In this document: one piece after another, positions 1 through 7,684 of the stretch
Numbering within the stretch: position 1 is the first letter of the stretch
Layout: every line of letters starts with the position of its first letter
Source of the DNA: Muribaculaceae bacterium
GTDB taxonomy: Bacteria; Bacteroidota; Bacteroidia; Bacteroidales; Muribaculaceae
Length of the DNA stretch: 9,356 bases
Assembly (NCBI GenBank): GCA_029052265.1
Contig: JAIDJJ010000502.1
Coordinates: 1 to 9,356 of the forward strand
Reading direction: 5' to 3'
Program-made: the position numbers and the translations under genes
The notes under the pieces: model-generated
Database searches by the model: none
Told to the model about the DNA's origin: nothing
Seen by the model: only the letters and a program-made list of their open reading frames with translations

Positions 1-1
1 T

Positions 2-391
2 GTGACACTCGCGAAAAAGCTCAATGTGACCGGTCTTTCCCTGCACGCATACAACAAAAAGGGAAAGAACGAAAAAAATATTACGAAGGCAAGACAGCTC
101 GGTGTTAGCTTCACGGTCAGTCCAAACAACACTGCCGCCCCGGGCATGAAGGATTTCTTTGTCCGCATATTATCTCCGGAAGGTGCGCTGCTTGGCGGCG
201 ACGGATCGTTTCAGATCGACGGTCAGACTGTGACCGCCACATCCCACCGCCAGATGGAATATGCCAATGAAGAATTGAGCGTAAGCGTATATTGGGATGT
301 AAACACCACCCTGACTCCCGGTGACTATACCGTGGAAGTATTTGCCGACGGCTACCGCCTCGCATCTCGCCATTTCACAATGAAAAAATAA
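2..391 (+). CDS. C-terminal part of a Bacteroidota protein of unknown function (5' end outside window)
   Basis: The frame is open from the first bases of the window and ends in TAA at 389-391. The GTG at position 2 is probably an internal Val codon, so the gene very likely starts to the left. The visible 129 residues have a Lys/Asn-rich segment (about residues 5-35) followed by alternating short hydrophobic strands, with phrases such as FFVRILSPEGALL, VSVYWDV and PGDYTVEVFADGYRLA. This pattern looks like a small beta-sandwich ending the protein. From memory, similar tails close Bacteroidales proteins of roughly 300 residues that have a coiled coil in front and are sometimes loosely labelled chromosome-partitioning; I cannot confirm this, because the N-terminal part is missing. 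No catalytic motif is visible. It converges on the amylase gene, and a hairpin terminator lies 13 bases after its stop. Confidence 0.7.
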   Translation: MTLAKKLNVTGLSLHAYNKKGKNEKNITKARQLGVSFTVSPNNTAAPGMKDFFVRILSPEGALLGGDGSFQIDGQTVTATSHRQMEYANEELSVSVYWDVNTTLTPGDYTVEVFADGYRLASRHFTMKK

Positions 392-404
392 CCATACCTA
401 AATA

Positions 405-447
405 AAAAAAACGCGCAGTCATTTTTATATGAACCGCGCGTTTTTTT
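405..447. terminator. Bidirectional intrinsic terminator between convergent genes
   Basis: The arms 405-416 and 436-447 form a perfect 12-bp stem (A7CGCGC against GCGCGT7) around a 19-base loop. The left arm is an A-run and the right arm a T-run, so either transcript ends in a GC-rich stem followed by U residues. It lies 13 bases after the stop of the plus-strand gene and about 25 bases after the stop of the minus-strand amylase gene. Confidence 0.9.
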
Positions 448-471
448 ATTTGACAGTATTCAGACCGTATG

Positions 472-3252
472 TCATCTGCCTACCATTACTTTCTTGACTT
501 CTTTCCCACAACGCAAAACATATATGCCTGAAGAGACATACACGACGCCGGAATTAACAACAGTGCCGACTTTCCTCCCTTCCGCACTATAGATTTCAAC
601 CTGTCCCGGCGCACTGTCAACCACAATCATGCCATTAGCGGCATAAGCCATTATCTCAGAATCTTTAACCGTCTCAACCGCTTCAATGCCGGATGAAATA
701 CCGGTGCTTCCAATCACCACGTAACAGTTGGCTGCCACGGTCACACTCTTTTCGGAAGCGTTAAACGATGGATCGCTGCCATACGACTTTGAAAGAACAG
801 CATATGATGAATTATCATCTTTTGAAAAATCCACATTTACAGTAATATTTCCCGAAGCATTGGGATTGATAACAGTAAATATTTCCTTATCTCCGGATTT
901 TGATACAAGCTTTCTTCCGGTTTTCCAGTCAGCAGCCGAACAACTGTTCTCAAACAAGGCGTCTTCCCCAAACATCTCCGGATTATCATTACGTATTGAG
1001 ATAAGCTCCCCATAACAGTCATACAGACCTTTCCGTTCCGGGGAATCCAGAAGTTTCCAATTTACGATTTTTGGATCCGTATTGTTGCTTCCGTCTGTAT
1101 TTTTGGCATTCTGGTCATTTCCCAACTCTGAAAACTGCCAGATCATATGTGCCCCGGGAGCCATGATCATCTGCGCAGCCGCAGAGCCGAGACGCTGCAT
1201 GGATGCAGACAGATTTCCTTTCACACCTGTCACGCCCCACTGGTTTTGCTTGTAAGCAAGACGCTGCTCATCATGGCTTTCAAGATACGACACGGTAGAG
1301 CCCCATGTCCGGCTGTCTTTGGGTGCGTAAAACCTGTTAAGGTTTGAATCAGAATCATATCCCATTGCAAACTGGCATCCGGCTTCATTAATGTTCGCCC
1401 AGTTCAACTGGCCCGTTTCCGCCATCTCGTTCTCCTCTTTGCTTCCTGCGAGATTCTCATTGATAAAATACGCATGCGGATTAACTGATTCAACCACTTT
1501 CTGCAGCTCCCTCATACGCGCCACTCGCGACGCATTGTAGGCATCTGTGGCGGAGCTTCCTGTATTGGCATAAGAATCATTGTCGCCAAGACCTTTCACG
1601 AGGTCAAACCGGAAACCGTCAAACTTATATTCCTCCATCCAATAACGAAGCACATCAGCCCACTGCTCCTGAACCATCGGGAATCCCTGGTTCCAATCGT
1701 TCAACACGCTGTAGGCATGCGGAGCTGTCTGGTTGTAGAACGGGTTCGCCCCGACAGGATACATCTGATACCACGGGTGCAAACCATCGCTCTGGTTGAA
1801 AACCATATCAAGGATCACTGCCATTCCCTCCTGATGACAAGCATCTATAAATTCCTTATAATCGTCGGGAGTGCCGTAAGCCTTGTCAGGTGCAAAATAA
1901 AAATTCGGATTATAGCCCCATGAGATATTTCCGTTAAACTCCATTATCGGCAACAACTCCACGGCATTGACTCCGAGTGTCTTCAGATAAGGTATCTTCT
2001 CTATAGCCATCTTCACGGTGCCGTTTCCTTCTGCCTTTCCCTCTGTACCGGTGAAGTCTCTGAAAAGCAATTCGTAAATGATCAGATCGGAAGAGGCGAC
2101 TCCTTTAAAATCTTTCACCTGCCAGTCATAATCATTTATGCTGCCCTGATATATGGCAAGAGGCACATTCTGGATCTTCTCTACAGGATACTCCGGAAGT
2201 CCGGGGAAAACATCCGTAAGCAGATATTTGTCATTCCATGGGTCGAGAACAAGACGGGCATACGGATCGCCGACACACAACGTGCCGTCGACTATAAAAT
2301 AATAGCCATACATCTCGTCATTATCCAGACCGGAGACTGTTATCCAGAAGTAACGCATTCCATTGACGTCAGTATAATTCATCACGTTATCATAGCTGAC
2401 GGAATAATCGTCCCATGCGCCCACAAGAATCACGCTTTCCTTGCCGGGGGCACCAAGACAGAAAGTCACGCTCCCATCGGCATTTTTCACAGGACCCATC
2501 TTTGGTGTGCCGCCGGGATACTGCGCTTCCGTCGACGCTCCGGCATATACCAGGGTTTCAGTTTTTTCAACCCTCTCATCTCCTGCCACTGCAACCGCCT
2601 TGACTTCGTAATTTCCGGGTGTTGAAAACATATACTCAGCCGTAAGCTCGGTGACATTCTTCTCCGAAGCCACGGATGTACCATTGACAGTCAATGTAAT
2701 ATCGGCTGTCTTGGTCACTCCGACCTTGAAAGTAACGTTGGCATTGTCAGGAGTGATCAGATTGTTTTCCACCCCGGATTCAAGAGAGATCTGAAAACCG
2801 GAATCAACCACATCAAGGAAAATATCGGTATTGCCCGTACCTTTACCTTCCTTACTGCCGTTGGAATTACGGAACACAAAGGCAAGTTTCGTCACTTTCT
2901 CAGCAGGATCTGAAATCCCGTAATAAGTGCGGATGTCGCCTATATACAGCTTCCACAGGTTCTCGCTGACATATGTCAGCTCATACTTGGAAGAATTATC
3001 ACCCCAAGTCGGGGCATATCTCCAATCGCTGCCGCCGTTTACAAGAACGCCGGTATGCGCATAGATCTTTTGGGAACCGTTAAGCCCCATCAGACCCTTG
3101 TTGCCTTGATCGGCATGAAAGAAAATCGTCACATCCTGCGAATCCTCCTGAAGGGGAGACGGTTGGGAAGTGACCTGTGCGCTGACATTCAGATTCAACG
3201 CAATAGCCACTGTGGCAAATAATAAAATCAGGTAAGTTTTCACCATGGTCAT
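472..3252 (-). CDS. Secreted multidomain GH13 alpha-amylase family protein with T9SS-type C-terminal tail
   Basis: This 926-residue exported glycoside hydrolase probably cleaves alpha-1,4-glucan (starch or glycogen). A Sec signal peptide covers about residues 1-26 (cleavage near VSAQ) and has no lipobox Cys. A CBM-like beta domain follows (about 40-155), then an Ig-like domain (160-237), a CBM48/E-set-like domain (245-345), the GH13 barrel (about 385-755), a C-terminal beta domain (to about 850), and a tail (865-926) with the IYSAEGRKV...SSGIYVLRC...KKVMV pattern of type IX secretion type A sorting signals. GH13 landmarks are region I DMVFNQ (482-487), region II GFRFD with nucleophile D550, acid/base E599 in INEN, and region IV ESHD with D661. 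Region I carries Gln where His is usual. The start is the first possible: a TAA codon lies directly upstream in frame, although ATG at codon 3 could also serve. No SusC/SusD genes are nearby. Family assignment is firm; substrate and secretion route are inferred. Confidence 0.93.
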   Translation of the reverse strand: MTMVKTYLILLFATVAIALNLNVSAQVTSQPSPLQEDSQDVTIFFHADQGNKGLMGLNGSQKIYAHTGVLVNGGSDWRYAPTWGDNSSKYELTYVSENLWKLYIGDIRTYYGISDPAEKVTKLAFVFRNSNGSKEGKGTGNTDIFLDVVDSGFQISLESGVENNLITPDNANVTFKVGVTKTADITLTVNGTSVASEKNVTELTAEYMFSTPGNYEVKAVAVAGDERVEKTETLVYAGASTEAQYPGGTPKMGPVKNADGSVTFCLGAPGKESVILVGAWDDYSVSYDNVMNYTDVNGMRYFWITVSGLDNDEMYGYYFIVDGTLCVGDPYARLVLDPWNDKYLLTDVFPGLPEYPVEKIQNVPLAIYQGSINDYDWQVKDFKGVASSDLIIYELLFRDFTGTEGKAEGNGTVKMAIEKIPYLKTLGVNAVELLPIMEFNGNISWGYNPNFYFAPDKAYGTPDDYKEFIDACHQEGMAVILDMVFNQSDGLHPWYQMYPVGANPFYNQTAPHAYSVLNDWNQGFPMVQEQWADVLRYWMEEYKFDGFRFDLVKGLGDNDSYANTGSSATDAYNASRVARMRELQKVVESVNPHAYFINENLAGSKEENEMAETGQLNWANINEAGCQFAMGYDSDSNLNRFYAPKDSRTWGSTVSYLESHDEQRLAYKQNQWGVTGVKGNLSASMQRLGSAAAQMIMAPGAHMIWQFSELGNDQNAKNTDGSNNTDPKIVNWKLLDSPERKGLYDCYGELISIRNDNPEMFGEDALFENSCSAADWKTGRKLVSKSGDKEIFTVINPNASGNITVNVDFSKDDNSSYAVLSKSYGSDPSFNASEKSVTVAANCYVVIGSTGISSGIEAVETVKDSEIMAYAANGMIVVDSAPGQVEIYSAEGRKVGTVVNSGVVYVSSGIYVLRCGKEVKKVMVGR

Positions 3253-3315
3253 TTATTTAGTTATACAAAAATTGAATTGTTGCAGCAAAAAATCGAAAAC
3301 AAGACTCCGGAAATA
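3253..3315. other. Short intergenic leader upstream of the amylase gene
   Basis: These 63 bases separate the DUF695 stop from the amylase start. They are AT-rich with no hairpin terminator, so read-through from the upstream gene is possible. TTTTTTG and ATTTTTG elements occur on the minus strand, but their spacing is too short for the Bacteroidota -33/-7 promoter, so I do not call one. Confidence 0.4.
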
Positions 3316-3756
3316 TCAGTCTTCGTCCGGCACAAATGTCTCTTCCCTCATATGAAGATACTCTGTCCAGCCAGCATCTTCTTCCGCATCTATAACAATA
3401 GGGATTGTGGGCAATGACTCCAAAGCCTTATTGAAAACAAGAGAGAATATTTTAAGATTTTTGGTGTAGAACACCCAGTCACGCCTTCCGTCTCCGGTAT
3501 AAATTCCCGTCATCACTGCCACCCTGTCTTTCTTGAATGCTTCTGAAAGGGCATCCGTAGCCTGCTCCATAAGCACGGAATCATCCTCTTCCGGCATCCC
3601 GTCGGGCAAGGGATTATATTCCCAGGTGACATCGATACGGTAAATGTATTTTCCGCTTTCGCGATAATCGTCAATACAGTCGCGACCGGTGACTATCACT
3701 GTTTTTCCGGATTCTCCCTCAGCCGGATAAGACCACCATTTATCTGTATACTTCAT
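3316..3756 (-). CDS. DUF695 domain-containing protein
   Basis: This is a small soluble protein of 146 residues without a signal peptide or membrane segment; its function is unknown. It fits the DUF695 family by memory of its conserved pieces: an aromatic N-terminus (KYTDKWWSYPA), a central strand RIDVTWEYNPLPDGMP (about 40-55), the TGDGRRDWVFYT block (about 87-98), and an acidic C-terminus with AEEDAGWTEYLHM. I chose the ATG at 3756-3754. A longer frame opens with TTG at 3768, overlapping the stop of the upstream gene by four bases (TTGA), but the ATG start gives the natural DUF695 N-terminus and leaves only an 8-base gap. That tight spacing suggests translational coupling to the DUF2027/Smr gene, hence a shared transcript. 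No catalytic residues can be named. Confidence 0.85.
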   Translation of the reverse strand: MKYTDKWWSYPAEGESGKTVIVTGRDCIDDYRESGKYIYRIDVTWEYNPLPDGMPEEDDSVLMEQATDALSEAFKKDRVAVMTGIYTGDGRRDWVFYTKNLKIFSLVFNKALESLPTIPIVIDAEEDAGWTEYLHMREETFVPDED

Positions 3757-3764
3757 AATCCTTG

Positions 3765-4910
3765 TCAATGAATTGTCACAAGCGTCGCCCCAAAACCATA
3801 TTCACGGAAAGAAGCATCCTGCAGTTCCGCCTTAGGATACTCTTTCTTTAAAAGATCAAGCACCGCCTTCCGGAGCACCCCCTCCCCCTTACCATGTATA
3901 AACACAAGCTTCTGCCCTATCCTGCCACTGTTTGCCTTCATATGTTTTCTGACGGCAGACAGCTGTAGTTCAAGCATATCCTTAGGTTCCATACCGACAA
4001 GCGAATCTGTGAGCTCTCCGATGTGGAGGTCAACCTCTATCAGCGGAAGCACCTTTCGAGGATTATCGCCCCCCGCCGGTTGTCTGCCGCTTTTTCCTGC
4101 ATCCACACGGAATTTTTTCGAAAGCTCTTTTGCCATATCCTTATCTTGCCTCTCTCCGGTCATGGCAGACGCAATCTCGGCTGCGTTTACCTCAAGGGGA
4201 CGCGATGCCACACCGTCTGAGACCAGAGGGATCTCGATTACGGCTGTCTCAAAATATATCCCCGGACGGAAACAATGGAACTTATGGAATTTTGTAAGAT
4301 CAAGTTTTCTTGATATGCTCACCGGTGCCTGCAGGGTGAAGCTCTTGTCCCGTTTGAACGCCACACACTGGAATGCTATTTTTTCATATGCGGGAAGCGT
4401 TTCATGCGTCAGGACGGAAAGATCACAATATTCGTTTGGAGCCACCTCTCCCTGATATACCACAGTCCAACCACGCTCTTCACCGCCGCGCCGGAGAAAC
4501 ACAAAATTCAGAAAATAATTCGAATCATTCACAAGGATAGCGGTAAAACGGGATTTATCAAGATGCTTTATGTCTGACGGCTCAAAAGCCAGTGCTATAT
4601 TCATCTTGTCGCCGTGGGAAGTTTCTTCCACAGGCATCTCCTTCTCCGGCGCCACAACAGTCTCCACGATACTCTTTTTAACCGGCTCTTCAGCTTTCTT
4701 TCCTTCATCAAATGCCTGCTGGTCAAAAATAATACGGGGACCCTGAGCCTTCGGTTCATGCCCTGCCGGCATCACCACCACTACCTCTTTAAGAAGCACC
4801 GGGGTTTCAAATCCATCGTCGTCCACATAAGCGATCTGTCCCTCTATTTTTGTAATTTTTCCGCCCCCCACACTGTTAAGGAAGCGGACTGTATCTCCAA
4901 TCTTTGCCAC
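3765..4910 (-). CDS. DUF2027 protein with C-terminal Smr (MutS2-related) domain
   Basis: This cytoplasmic 381-residue protein is of a Bacteroidota-typical architecture. Residues 1-46 form a KOW/SH3-like beta module (GDTVRFLNSVGGGKITKIEG...), about 105-235 a beta-rich DUF2027 region, then a charged linker (about 250-285), and residues 292-381 a Smr domain. The Smr domain keeps both hallmarks: VDLHIGEL (293-300, DLH 294-296) and IHGKGEGVLR (338-347). Smr domains are known as nucleases or nucleic-acid binders, in MutS2 and in ribosome-collision factors such as SmrB; the role of this fusion is not known to me, and a part in RNA or ribosome quality control is inference. The start is GTG at 4910, because an in-frame TAA lies 12 bases upstream with no ATG between. 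It sits 52 bases after phoH and is coupled to the DUF695 gene. Confidence 0.92.
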   Translation of the reverse strand: MAKIGDTVRFLNSVGGGKITKIEGQIAYVDDDGFETPVLLKEVVVVMPAGHEPKAQGPRIIFDQQAFDEGKKAEEPVKKSIVETVVAPEKEMPVEETSHGDKMNIALAFEPSDIKHLDKSRFTAILVNDSNYFLNFVFLRRGGEERGWTVVYQGEVAPNEYCDLSVLTHETLPAYEKIAFQCVAFKRDKSFTLQAPVSISRKLDLTKFHKFHCFRPGIYFETAVIEIPLVSDGVASRPLEVNAAEIASAMTGERQDKDMAKELSKKFRVDAGKSGRQPAGGDNPRKVLPLIEVDLHIGELTDSLVGMEPKDMLELQLSAVRKHMKANSGRIGQKLVFIHGKGEGVLRKAVLDLLKKEYPKAELQDASFREYGFGATLVTIH

Positions 4911-4962
4911 GTCAATTTCTTTTTATTACAATTCGACAACTGAATTTCAGCTCATTATGATA

Positions 4963-5952
4963 TCATTCTTCTTCTGGTGAAGAAGACTTCATATTAGCCT
5001 CAAACTCATCATCCACTTTTTTCTCTCTTGCCTCATAGGCATCCACAATACGCTGCACCAGCGGATGACGCACGATATCCTTCTTCCCGTACTCGATTAT
5101 GCCGATCCCTTCTACCCCGCGCAGAATCCTCAACGATTGCAACAATCCGCTCTGCACGCTTCGGGGGAGGTCGATCTGGGTGGCATCGCCTGTCACTATC
5201 ATCCGGCTGTTGACCCCGAGCCTTGTCAGAAACATCTTCATCTGATGTTTGGTAGTGTTCTGCGCCTCATCAAGAATAATGACCGCATCATTCAGGGTTC
5301 TTCCGCGCATAAAGGCAAGTGGAGCAATCTGGATCGTATCATTTTCCATATACTCTTTGAGCTTCAACTGCGGAAGCATATCTTCCAATGCATCGTAAAG
5401 GGGACGCAGATAGGGATCAATCTTGTCTTTCATGTCGCCGGGAAGGAATCCCAGTTTCTCTCCCGCCTCCACAGCCGGACGGGAAAGGATTATTCGCTTG
5501 CATGCCTTATTTTTCAATGCAGACACAGCAAGCGCTATCGCAATATAAGTCTTGCCCGTTCCGGCGGGACCCAAAGCGAACGTAAGGTCATTGTTCGCAA
5601 AACTCCTCACCATCTTGACCTGATTGGCATTGCGTGGAGCAATCGGTCTGCCGGACTGTCCGAAAATTATTATACCCTCCGTGTTGACAGCTTTCGGAGG
5701 CTCACCCTTTATAATGTCGATGATCACATCCTCCGTAAGTTTATTATAGGTAGAGGCATAATTCTCTATCTCCTTTACCTTTTTTTCAAACTCGGCGGTC
5801 TCGCTCTCCTCCCCGATAACCTTGATGACATTTCCTCGGGCAGCCATCCTCAATTTTGGGAAAAGATTGCGTATCAGATTTATATTATTATTGTTGACTC
5901 CATAGAAAGTCTGCGGGTCAACCTTGTCGATTATAACAATTCTTTCGTTCAC
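4963..5952 (-). CDS. phoH: PhoH-like (YbeZ-type) P-loop ATPase
   Basis: This is a cytoplasmic ATPase of 329 residues, the usual length for PhoH/YbeZ. The N-terminal 100 residues form a small KH-like RNA-binding region (KLRMAARGNVIKVIGEE...), followed by the PhoH ATPase domain. Walker A is GPAGTGKT (128-135) and Walker B is VIILDEAQN (224-232) with D228 and E229. Further family blocks are LSRPAVEAGEKLGFLPGD (156-173) and the sensor-like VTGDATQIDLP (253-263). The acidic tail (DDEFEANMKSSSPEEE) looks disordered. In E. coli, YbeZ interacts with the RNase YbeY and is linked to ribosome and RNA maturation; no ybeY is in this window. The start is GTG at 5952: the codon just upstream is an in-frame TAG, so no longer protein is possible, and the N-terminus matches the Bacteroidales PhoH pattern. 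The phosphate-starvation name is historical. Confidence 0.95.
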   Translation of the reverse strand: MNERIVIIDKVDPQTFYGVNNNNINLIRNLFPKLRMAARGNVIKVIGEESETAEFEKKVKEIENYASTYNKLTEDVIIDIIKGEPPKAVNTEGIIIFGQSGRPIAPRNANQVKMVRSFANNDLTFALGPAGTGKTYIAIALAVSALKNKACKRIILSRPAVEAGEKLGFLPGDMKDKIDPYLRPLYDALEDMLPQLKLKEYMENDTIQIAPLAFMRGRTLNDAVIILDEAQNTTKHQMKMFLTRLGVNSRMIVTGDATQIDLPRSVQSGLLQSLRILRGVEGIGIIEYGKKDIVRHPLVQRIVDAYEAREKKVDDEFEANMKSSSPEEE

Positions 5953-5983
5953 CTATCTAATAATTTCAATTAAATCCCTAAAC

Positions 5984-6053
5984 CAATTTTCAATTAGTAA
6001 TTAGCAATTTCCAATTATCAATTATCAATTACTAATTACCAATTACCAATTTA
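5984..6053. repeat. Phased heptanucleotide array, ten YAATTNN units
   Basis: Ten consecutive 7-base units follow without a phase break: CAATTTT, CAATTAG, TAATTAG, CAATTTC, CAATTAT, CAATTAT, CAATTAC, TAATTAC, CAATTAC, CAATTTA. The first five bases are fixed apart from C/T at position 1, while the last two vary. The final unit contains the sufB stop codon (6051-6053, minus strand). The array fills most of the sufB-phoH gap. Similar AT-rich heptamer runs occur between genes in Bacteroidota and in some cyanobacteria, from general knowledge; the function is unknown. Confidence 0.9.
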
Positions 6054-7520
6054 CCCCACACTTCCTTCAAGTGTGATTTGCAGGAGCTTCTGAGCCTCTA
6101 CAGCAAACTCCATCGGAAGCTTGTTCATCACCTCCTTGGCATAGCCGTTAACTATCAAAGCAACCGCCTCTTCCGTCGGAATGCCGCGCTGACGGCAATA
6201 AAACAGCTGAGCCTCGTTGATTTTAGATGTCGTAGCCTCGTGTTCTACTGTAGACGATGAGTTCTGCACATCAATATACGGGAATGTATGTGCCCCACAC
6301 TGGTTTCCCATAAGCAATGAGTCACATTGGGTATAGTTGCGGCAACCGGTGGCATTCTTAAGCACCTTGACCAGACCTCTGTAAGAATTTTCACTTTTGC
6401 CCGCAGAAATCCCCTTGCTGACAATCGTGCTTCGCGAGTTCTTTCCAAGATGTATCATCTTTGTACCCGTATCCGCCTGCTGATAATTGTTGGTGACGGC
6501 TACAGAATAAAATTCTCCGACACTTTCATCCCCTTTCAACACACACGAAGGATATTTCCAGGTTATTGCGGAGCCGGTCTCGACCTGTGTCCAGGAAATT
6601 TTGGATCTATGACCCCGGCAAAGACCGCGCTTTGTCACAAAGTTATAGATACCGCCTTTCCCTTCCTTGTCTCCGGCATACCAGTTCTGCACTGTGCTGT
6701 ATTTCACTTCACTGCGTTCCTCGCAGATTATCTCTACAATGGCGGCGTGGAGCTGGTTCTCATCACGCATAGGGGCGGTACATCCCTCCAGATAGCTTAC
6801 GTATGCATCATCATCGGCAACTATAAGGGTTCGTTCAAACTGACCGGTTCCTGAAGCATTGATACGGAAATAGGTGCTCAATTCCATCGGACATCTCACA
6901 CCCTTGGGAATATATACGAACGAACCGTCGGAAAACACTGCTGAATTTAACGCGGCAAAAAAGTTGTCACGGTAGCCTACTACAGAGCCAAGATATTTCC
7001 TGACAAGATCCGGATAATCCTTCACTGCCTCGGAAAAGGAACAGAAAATCACTCCAAGCTCGGCAAGCTTTTCACGATGGGTGGTCTTTACGCTCACAGA
7101 GTCCATGACGGCGTCCACAGCTACGCCTGCAAGCTGCTTCTGTTCTTCCAAAGAGATACCGAGTTTGTTGAATGTTTCCACAAGTTCCGGGTCCACCTCG
7201 TCCATGCTCTTCTTCAGTTCCTTCTTTTTTGGAGCTGCATAATAAGAGATCGCCTGAAAATCAATTTCAGGAATACGGAGGTGTGCCCAATGAGGCATCT
7301 CAAGGGTCTGCCAATAACGGAATGCCTTCAGACGAAATTCCAAAAGCCATTCCGGCTCACCCTTCACCTTCGATATATACCTCACGACATCCTCGTTAAG
7401 ACCCGGAGGCACTATCTCCGTGTCGATATCGCTTGTAAATCCGTACTTATATTCTGAATTGGTAGCGTTTTGCAGTACATCTTCTGTATTTACGCTGTCG
7501 CTCCCTTTCAACTCTTCCAT
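6051..7520 (-). CDS. sufB: Fe-S cluster assembly scaffold protein SufB
   Basis: This 489-residue cytoplasmic protein is the SufB subunit of the SufBC2D scaffold, on which Fe-S clusters are built before transfer to apoproteins. Full length and end to end similarity to E. coli SufB (about 495 residues) are clear: PPGLNEDVVRYIS near the N-terminus, YIPKGVRCPMELSTYFRIN (203-221), RNYTQCDSLLMGNQCGAHTFPY (394-415), and EHEATTSKI near the C-terminus. C399 aligns with the essential Cys405 of E. coli SufB and E428 with Glu434, by counting from the conserved C-terminus. ATG at 7520 is the start. Neither sufC nor sufD is adjacent: upstream is a noncoding region and a phosphatase gene, downstream phoH. 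In many Bacteroidota sufB is followed directly by sufC and sufD. The 3' end runs into the heptamer array. Confidence 0.97.
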   Translation of the reverse strand: MEELKGSDSVNTEDVLQNATNSEYKYGFTSDIDTEIVPPGLNEDVVRYISKVKGEPEWLLEFRLKAFRYWQTLEMPHWAHLRIPEIDFQAISYYAAPKKKELKKSMDEVDPELVETFNKLGISLEEQKQLAGVAVDAVMDSVSVKTTHREKLAELGVIFCSFSEAVKDYPDLVRKYLGSVVGYRDNFFAALNSAVFSDGSFVYIPKGVRCPMELSTYFRINASGTGQFERTLIVADDDAYVSYLEGCTAPMRDENQLHAAIVEIICEERSEVKYSTVQNWYAGDKEGKGGIYNFVTKRGLCRGHRSKISWTQVETGSAITWKYPSCVLKGDESVGEFYSVAVTNNYQQADTGTKMIHLGKNSRSTIVSKGISAGKSENSYRGLVKVLKNATGCRNYTQCDSLLMGNQCGAHTFPYIDVQNSSSTVEHEATTSKINEAQLFYCRQRGIPTEEAVALIVNGYAKEVMNKLPMEFAVEAQKLLQITLEGSVG

Positions 7521-7550
7521 AATAATCTGTTTGTAGATAAATTTCCTTCT

Positions 7551-7567
7551 ATTGTTTTTTAAACAAT
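7551..7567. repeat. Short inverted repeat in the sufB leader
   Basis: ATTGTTT (7551-7557) and AAACAAT (7561-7567) are perfect complements separated by TTT. It lies about 31 bases before the sufB start codon and could be a weak hairpin or a protein-binding site. It is all A/T except one G or C per arm, so chance is a real alternative. Confidence 0.35.
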
Positions 7568-7589
7568 TCCAGACAATTCATGTTGGAAA

Positions 7590-7620
7590 CAAAGGCTATT
7601 TTCCCACAAAAATAATCAAA
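7590..7620 (-). promoter_or_regulatory. Candidate Bacteroidota-type promoter for sufB
   Basis: Read on the minus strand, a TTTG (7617-7620) lies 18 bases before TAGCCTTTG (7590-7598). This resembles the Bacteroidota sigma factor pattern of TTTG at -33 and TAnnTTTG at -7, with one extra base inside the -7 box. Transcription would begin near 7583 and give a leader of about 60 bases. Confidence 0.35.
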
Positions 7621-7684
7621 ATCCGCCATTTACCCAAATCATCTTTCCTCAGCAAGAGGCAGTATGGCTCCCATTTTAAAAACC

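Noticed and set aside
3253..3300. TTTG-like elements as an amylase promoter
   Set aside because: The two elements are only about 12 bases apart, well short of the roughly 19 expected, in a very T-rich stretch.
3757..3768. TTG start at 3768 for the DUF695 protein, giving four more residues
   Set aside because: The ATG at 3756 gives the expected N-terminus and avoids a rare start; the overlap with the upstream stop could still allow coupling, so the longer form is not impossible.
4009..4455. Plus-strand open frame of 148 codons antisense to the DUF2027/Smr gene
   Set aside because: Ser/Arg-rich translation without any motif; the sense frame carries the Smr motifs.
4940..4950. CTGAA-T-TTCAG palindrome between phoH and the DUF2027/Smr gene
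   Set aside because: Five-base arms around one base cannot form a useful hairpin, and no second copy exists to support an operator.
5065..5973. Plus-strand open frame of 302 codons antisense to phoH
   Set aside because: It lies almost entirely opposite the clearly conserved phoH. The translation shows no domain-like pattern and the length is explained by codon bias of the sense gene.
6327..6854. Plus-strand open frame of 175 codons antisense to sufB
   Set aside because: It mirrors a strongly conserved sufB region and has no recognisable protein features.
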